64,000 nt of DNA. Origin: Clostridiales bacterium. Lineage in GTDB: Bacteria; Bacillota; Clostridia; TANB77; CAG-508. Location: the NCBI GenBank assembly GCA_019417465.1, contig DXVF01000002.1, positions 118,501-182,500 on the forward strand, given 5' to 3'. Each line of letters starts with the position of its first letter. Within the stretch, counting starts at the first letter, position 1. Shown piece by piece: positions 61,331 to 64,000 of the stretch. The translations under genes and the position numbers were made by a program. Below the pieces are notes generated by a model. It saw only the letters and a list, made by a program, of their open reading frames with translations. It was not told the origin of the DNA and made no database searches.

Positions 61331-63155
61331 TTAAATAACTTTTTCTTTTACTCTAATTTCTCCAATTATCCTATTTGTTTCTTTCTGTGGAAATTTCTTA
61401 TCATCACTTATTAATTCAACTAACTTGAAAAGTTTTTCTCCTTTTGGATTTGTCTCGTCTATTGTAAAATATTTCTTCTGGTATCCTTTTTTAGGTGCAT
61501 CTAAATTTTTTAGTTCATAGTAAGAAACTTCATAATAATCATTTAGTCTATTTATATACTCATTTAATTCTTTTTTATCCATCAATATTGTAGATGTGAC
61601 TTCTGTTTCTTCTTTTCCTTTAGTACACGGTATTGCAACATCAAACATTCCTAAATTCATAATTTTATATATTTGCTCCAGAAAACTACTTCTAAATTTT
61701 ATATTTTCTATTTTATAAAAATCTTTACAAGTCTTTTCGAGAGTAATGCTTTCTATAAATTTAGAAATAAATTCTTGCTTTTCTTCTTTTGTTTTGTTGT
61801 TCCACTCTGTCATAAGCATATCTTTAAATTTATTTGAACGAATTAACTTTTCTTTTTCTACATCTCTATCTGCCATTATTTTTTGTGGTGAAAAGCTTTG
61901 TTTATTTATATCTATAGCCTCAATTCTTTTTTGTTCTAATAGATTTAATTTTTCTTCTATAACTCTATAATCTTCTGAAAAATCTTCTACTTCTACTATT
62001 CCTTTCAAATATGCTTCTTTTATTCTGTTCTTTTGATTTTGCAAACTAGATATCTCTTTATCTAATTTTGCTGTGTTTTGTTCCTTCTTATCTGCTAAAA
62101 CAGGAAAAAAATACTTTTTAACGGTCATATCATATTCAATTAAGTTCATTATTAAAAACATAACTGAATCTTCAACAAAATCCTCTCTTAAATAAATTTT
62201 ACAGTCTGAACAATGATAATACATATATTTTTTCTTTTTACCACCAGAACCTTTGCATTGCATTATTTTGCCACATTTAGAACATAGTAACTTTTGCATA
62301 AAAATATATACTCTGTCTCTACAAAATGCTCTCTGATTTTTCTCTTTTTGTATTTGTGCGTCTTCAAAAGTTGCTCTCGTAATAATTGGCTCTACAACAT
62401 CTCGATAAATAACTGGCTCTTTGCCTTGTTCTTTACCAATTCTTTTATACTGTTCATAATCTCCAACATAAATCTTATTATTTATTATTTTTGCTATTGT
62501 TGTATCTTTCCATTTTTTCTTTGTTAGTGTTGGTATTTCCTCTCCATTTAAAATATTTGCTATTGTTTGATAACTTTTTCCCTCTAAATACATATTAAAT
62601 ATTCTTATAACTAAATCTTTTGCTGTTTCATCTATTATCATTTTTTTGTTTTCTCTTTTGTAACCTAATGGGCAAGTTCCGAGGTACATGTCCAAACTTT
62701 ATTGCTCCTGCCATTCCAAATTTTGTTCTTTCTGATACTATCTCGATTTCTAATTGTGAAAGAACTGTTAACATTCTTACAAAAAATCTACCATTAGCAC
62801 TACTAGTATTTACATCATCTCTATCGCAAATGAGAAAGCAATTATGGTTTTCTAATTCTGATATTAATACTTCTAAATCTCTAACAGACCTTGTAACCCT
62901 ATCTAGTTTATAGGCTACAATATAATTGATTTTACCTGCTTTCATATCTTCTAACATTTGCCTAAATGCTGGTCTATTTGTCATATCTTTTGCAGATATT
63001 CCTGCATCTTTGTAAATTTTAAATACTTCATAATCTTTATATTTACAAAGTGCTTTTAATTTTTCCTCCTGTTCTCCTAAACTAAATCCCTCCCTTGCTT
63101 GATCTTCTGTACTTACACGAATATAAATTCCTGCTACTTTCCTTTCTTCATTCAT
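61331..63155 (-). CDS. Large serine recombinase (TnpX-like), +1 shift at CGG
   Basis: Integrates/excises the element. ATG 63155 (MNEERKVAGIYIRVSTEDQ) behind GGAGG; resolvase domain with RVSTEDQAREG (catalytic Ser), AYKLDRVTRSVRDLEVL and SERTKFGMAGAIKFG. The frame breaks at CGG 62679-62681. Read CCT C GGA it continues KFGHVP-G-TCPLGYKRENKK, the recombinase domain, then the zinc ribbon LLCSKCGKIMQCKG ... YHCSDCKIY and a coiled coil. Joined length 607 aa. Mobile DNA carrying the same shift implies donors or hosts that share the rule, or amelioration. Confidence 0.9.
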
Positions 63156-63250
63156 TACTACATATCCTCCTTCCAAATTTGCTAAGGCTGTTAAGGCTTT
63201 GCCTGTTACAGACTTAGTATGCTTTCGCATTATGAATAGAAAGGCAACAA

Positions 63251-63290
63251 AAAAGTGCCACATAGCATAGTTTTAGCTATTAGCACTTTT
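63251..63290 (-). terminator. Hairpin between recombinase and the 63.4-kb gene
   Basis: AAAAGTGC / GCACTTTT with inner TAGC...GCTA pairing; on the minus strand followed by TTTTTTG. Ends transcripts from the 63.4-kb gene before the element. Confidence 0.65.
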
Positions 63291-63399
63291 CGAGTTTTTA
63301 TAATTTTATTACTATCTCTTTAATTTCTTTTTTACATCAATAAATAAACCAATATAGTACAATTTTTAAAAAAACTCTAAAATGCTTTGCCGTTCTATG

Positions 63400-63684
63400 T
63401 TATGTATCTTCTGATATGTATTCTTGCAGCTTTGACAAAGGATACTTTGTACTTAAATCATTTACATAGAAATAATCGTGTTCATTAAAGAATAGGTACA
63501 ATCTATCTTTAATAATTACTCTATGGGGCTCTACATACGCTATATTGGTATGCGATAGTTTTCTTAGACAACCATCAATAACTTGTGGCTGTTCCTTTCC
63601 ATTAAATTTTAAACGGCACGCCCATTCGATTTTAGAGTATAGTTCTTTACTCATATTGATTTGTTTTTTTGTTATATGTAACAT
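63400..63684 (-). CDS. Small protein of unknown function
   Basis: 94 aa, not recognised. ATG 63684 with GGAGG 13 nt upstream (long spacing); MSKELY at 63654 is an alternative. Central segment YVEPHRVIIKDRLYLFFNEHDYFYVNDL looks like a beta-rich domain. No membrane segment, no motif. It lies between the mobile element and tRNA-Asn. May be a real orphan or element cargo. Confidence 0.5.
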   Translation of the reverse strand: MLHITKKQINMSKELYSKIEWACRLKFNGKEQPQVIDGCLRKLSHTNIAYVEPHRVIIKDRLYLFFNEHDYFYVNDLSTKYPLSKLQEYISEDT

Positions 63685-63721
63685 AATACCACAAAAACCT
63701 CCTTTTTTCAATATTTTTGGT

Positions 63722-63750
63722 CAAAAAAAGACCGTTTCTTTTGAAACGGT
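63722..63750 (-). terminator. Terminator of the rRNA/tRNA-Asn transcript
   Basis: Perfect 8-bp stem ACCGTTTC / GAAACGGT (63731-63738, 63743-63750) followed on the minus strand by CTTTTTTTG. Confidence 0.85.
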
Positions 63751-63836
63751 TTAAGTTTTTGTGTTTTGCCGAATTTTTTGTAGTCTTGAATTTAAGTTAT
63801 TTCAAGGCTTTCAAGAAGTTCGACGAAAACTCTTAT

Positions 63837-63912
63837 TGGCTCCTCTTGTTGGACTCGAACCAACGACCTATCGGTTAACAGCCGAGCGCTCTACCAACTG
63901 AGCTAAAGAGGA
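63837..63912 (-). tRNA. tRNA-Asn (anticodon GTT)
   Basis: Cloverleaf on the minus strand with acceptor TCCTCTT / AAGAGGA, D-arm AGCTCAGTTGGTAGAGC, anticodon arm CGGCTGTTAACCG, T-arm GTTGGTTCGAGTCCAAC and encoded CCA. Directly downstream of the 5S gene, a common Firmicute placement. Confidence 0.95.
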
Positions 63913-63916
63913 ATAT

Positions 63917-64000
63917 AACCTGGCGACAACCTATTTTCTCAGCAGGGTAACCCACAAATATCTTCGGCACATTGGAGCTTGACTTCTGTGTTCGGTATGG
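63917..64000 (-). rRNA. rrf: 5S ribosomal RNA, 3' part (runs off the window)
   Basis: Minus-strand sequence contains CCGAACACAGAAGTCAAGCTC (helix III/loop B region), then the 5S loop E and helix IV-V order, ending CTGGCGACAACC-type complement CGCCAGG. Only the 3' ~84 nt are present. It marks the end of an rrn operon lying beyond the window. Confidence 0.88.

Larger units (their letters stand above)
59000..63295. mobile_element. Tn4451-like mobilizable element
   Basis: Gene order recombinase, TnpV, oriT-like region, MobC-like protein, relaxase matches the Tn4451/Tn4453 core (tnpX, tnpV, tnpZ). No resistance or cargo gene is seen. Ends are not exactly mapped; the region is bounded by hairpins at 59000 and 63251-63290. 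A large serine recombinase would leave a dinucleotide core rather than long repeats. Confidence 0.7.

Noticed and set aside
2193..62681. Sequencing or assembly indels as cause of the split genes
   Set aside because: Random or motif-driven base-calling errors would fall in any codon phase and would include losses. Here all eleven are an extra C exactly before a GGA/GGT codon, and out-of-frame CGG in the same strands is never associated with a break.
2193..62681. CGG simply reassigned to another amino acid
   Set aside because: Reassignment without a frame change would leave the zero frame open; instead it meets stops within a few to about thirty codons and the homologous protein lies in the +1 frame.

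Overview
The window is very AT-rich with short intergenic gaps, Gram-positive Shine-Dalgarno sites and TTGACA/TATAAT promoters. It carries spore genes (a gerA-type germination operon and the germination protease gpr) and Firmicute housekeeping genes (tig-clpP-clpX, rnr-secG, rbgA-mrnC, yvcK-murB, holA). I infer an anaerobic spore-forming Clostridia-type Firmicute; the species is not identified.

Layout. 1-7.5 kb: a minus-strand exopolysaccharide/capsule operon (initiating sugar transferase, GT4s, pyruvyl transferase, EpsG-like polymerase, two GT2s). 7.6-9.4 kb: VanZ-like protein and an LCP cell-wall ligase. 9.4-10.5 kb: an isolated, less AT-rich orphan gene, a 40-bp inverted repeat and a dispersed palindrome. 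10.5-17 kb: argS and the gerA operon. 17-32.6 kb: minus-strand housekeeping genes, intergenic repeats and tRNA-Glu. 32.6-45.1 kb: ribosome biogenesis, serine hydrolase, RluA-type synthase, TraX, gpr, holA, glycogen debranching enzyme, yvcK, murB. 45.3-53.2 kb: TM2 protein, glucoamylase-like enzyme, thyX, a decayed M20 peptidase, a GNAT acetyltransferase behind an attenuator-like leader, decayed fragments and nucleotide-handling enzymes. 53.3-58.9 kb: an AAA_13 ATPase + DUF1016 nuclease pair and a HAD/DUF218/NUDIX operon, both behind the same 27-bp palindrome. 59-63.3 kb: a Tn4451-like mobilizable element. 63.4-64 kb: small orphan gene, tRNA-Asn and the 3' part of a 5S rRNA.

The outstanding signal concerns the codon CGG. 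Ten genes (epsG-like, LCP, gerAA, gerAC, recN, rbgA, traX, gpr, murB and the serine recombinase) are each interrupted by a +1 frameshift, twice in gerAC. All eleven breaks fall exactly at an in-frame CGG followed by A or T. Skipping the C (or reading CGGA/CGGT as one glycine) restores a full-length protein every time, and in RecN and RbgA the restored residue is a family-conserved glycine. By hand count about forty other CGG triplets lie out of frame in coding strands and disturb nothing. The only other in-frame CGG is in the foreign-looking orphan gene at 9413-9958. Sequencing error does not explain a defect locked to one codon in one phase. I infer that CGG is unassigned or read as a four-base codon here, causing a +1 shift with glycine insertion. 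Coordinates of these genes are given as the whole recoded span.
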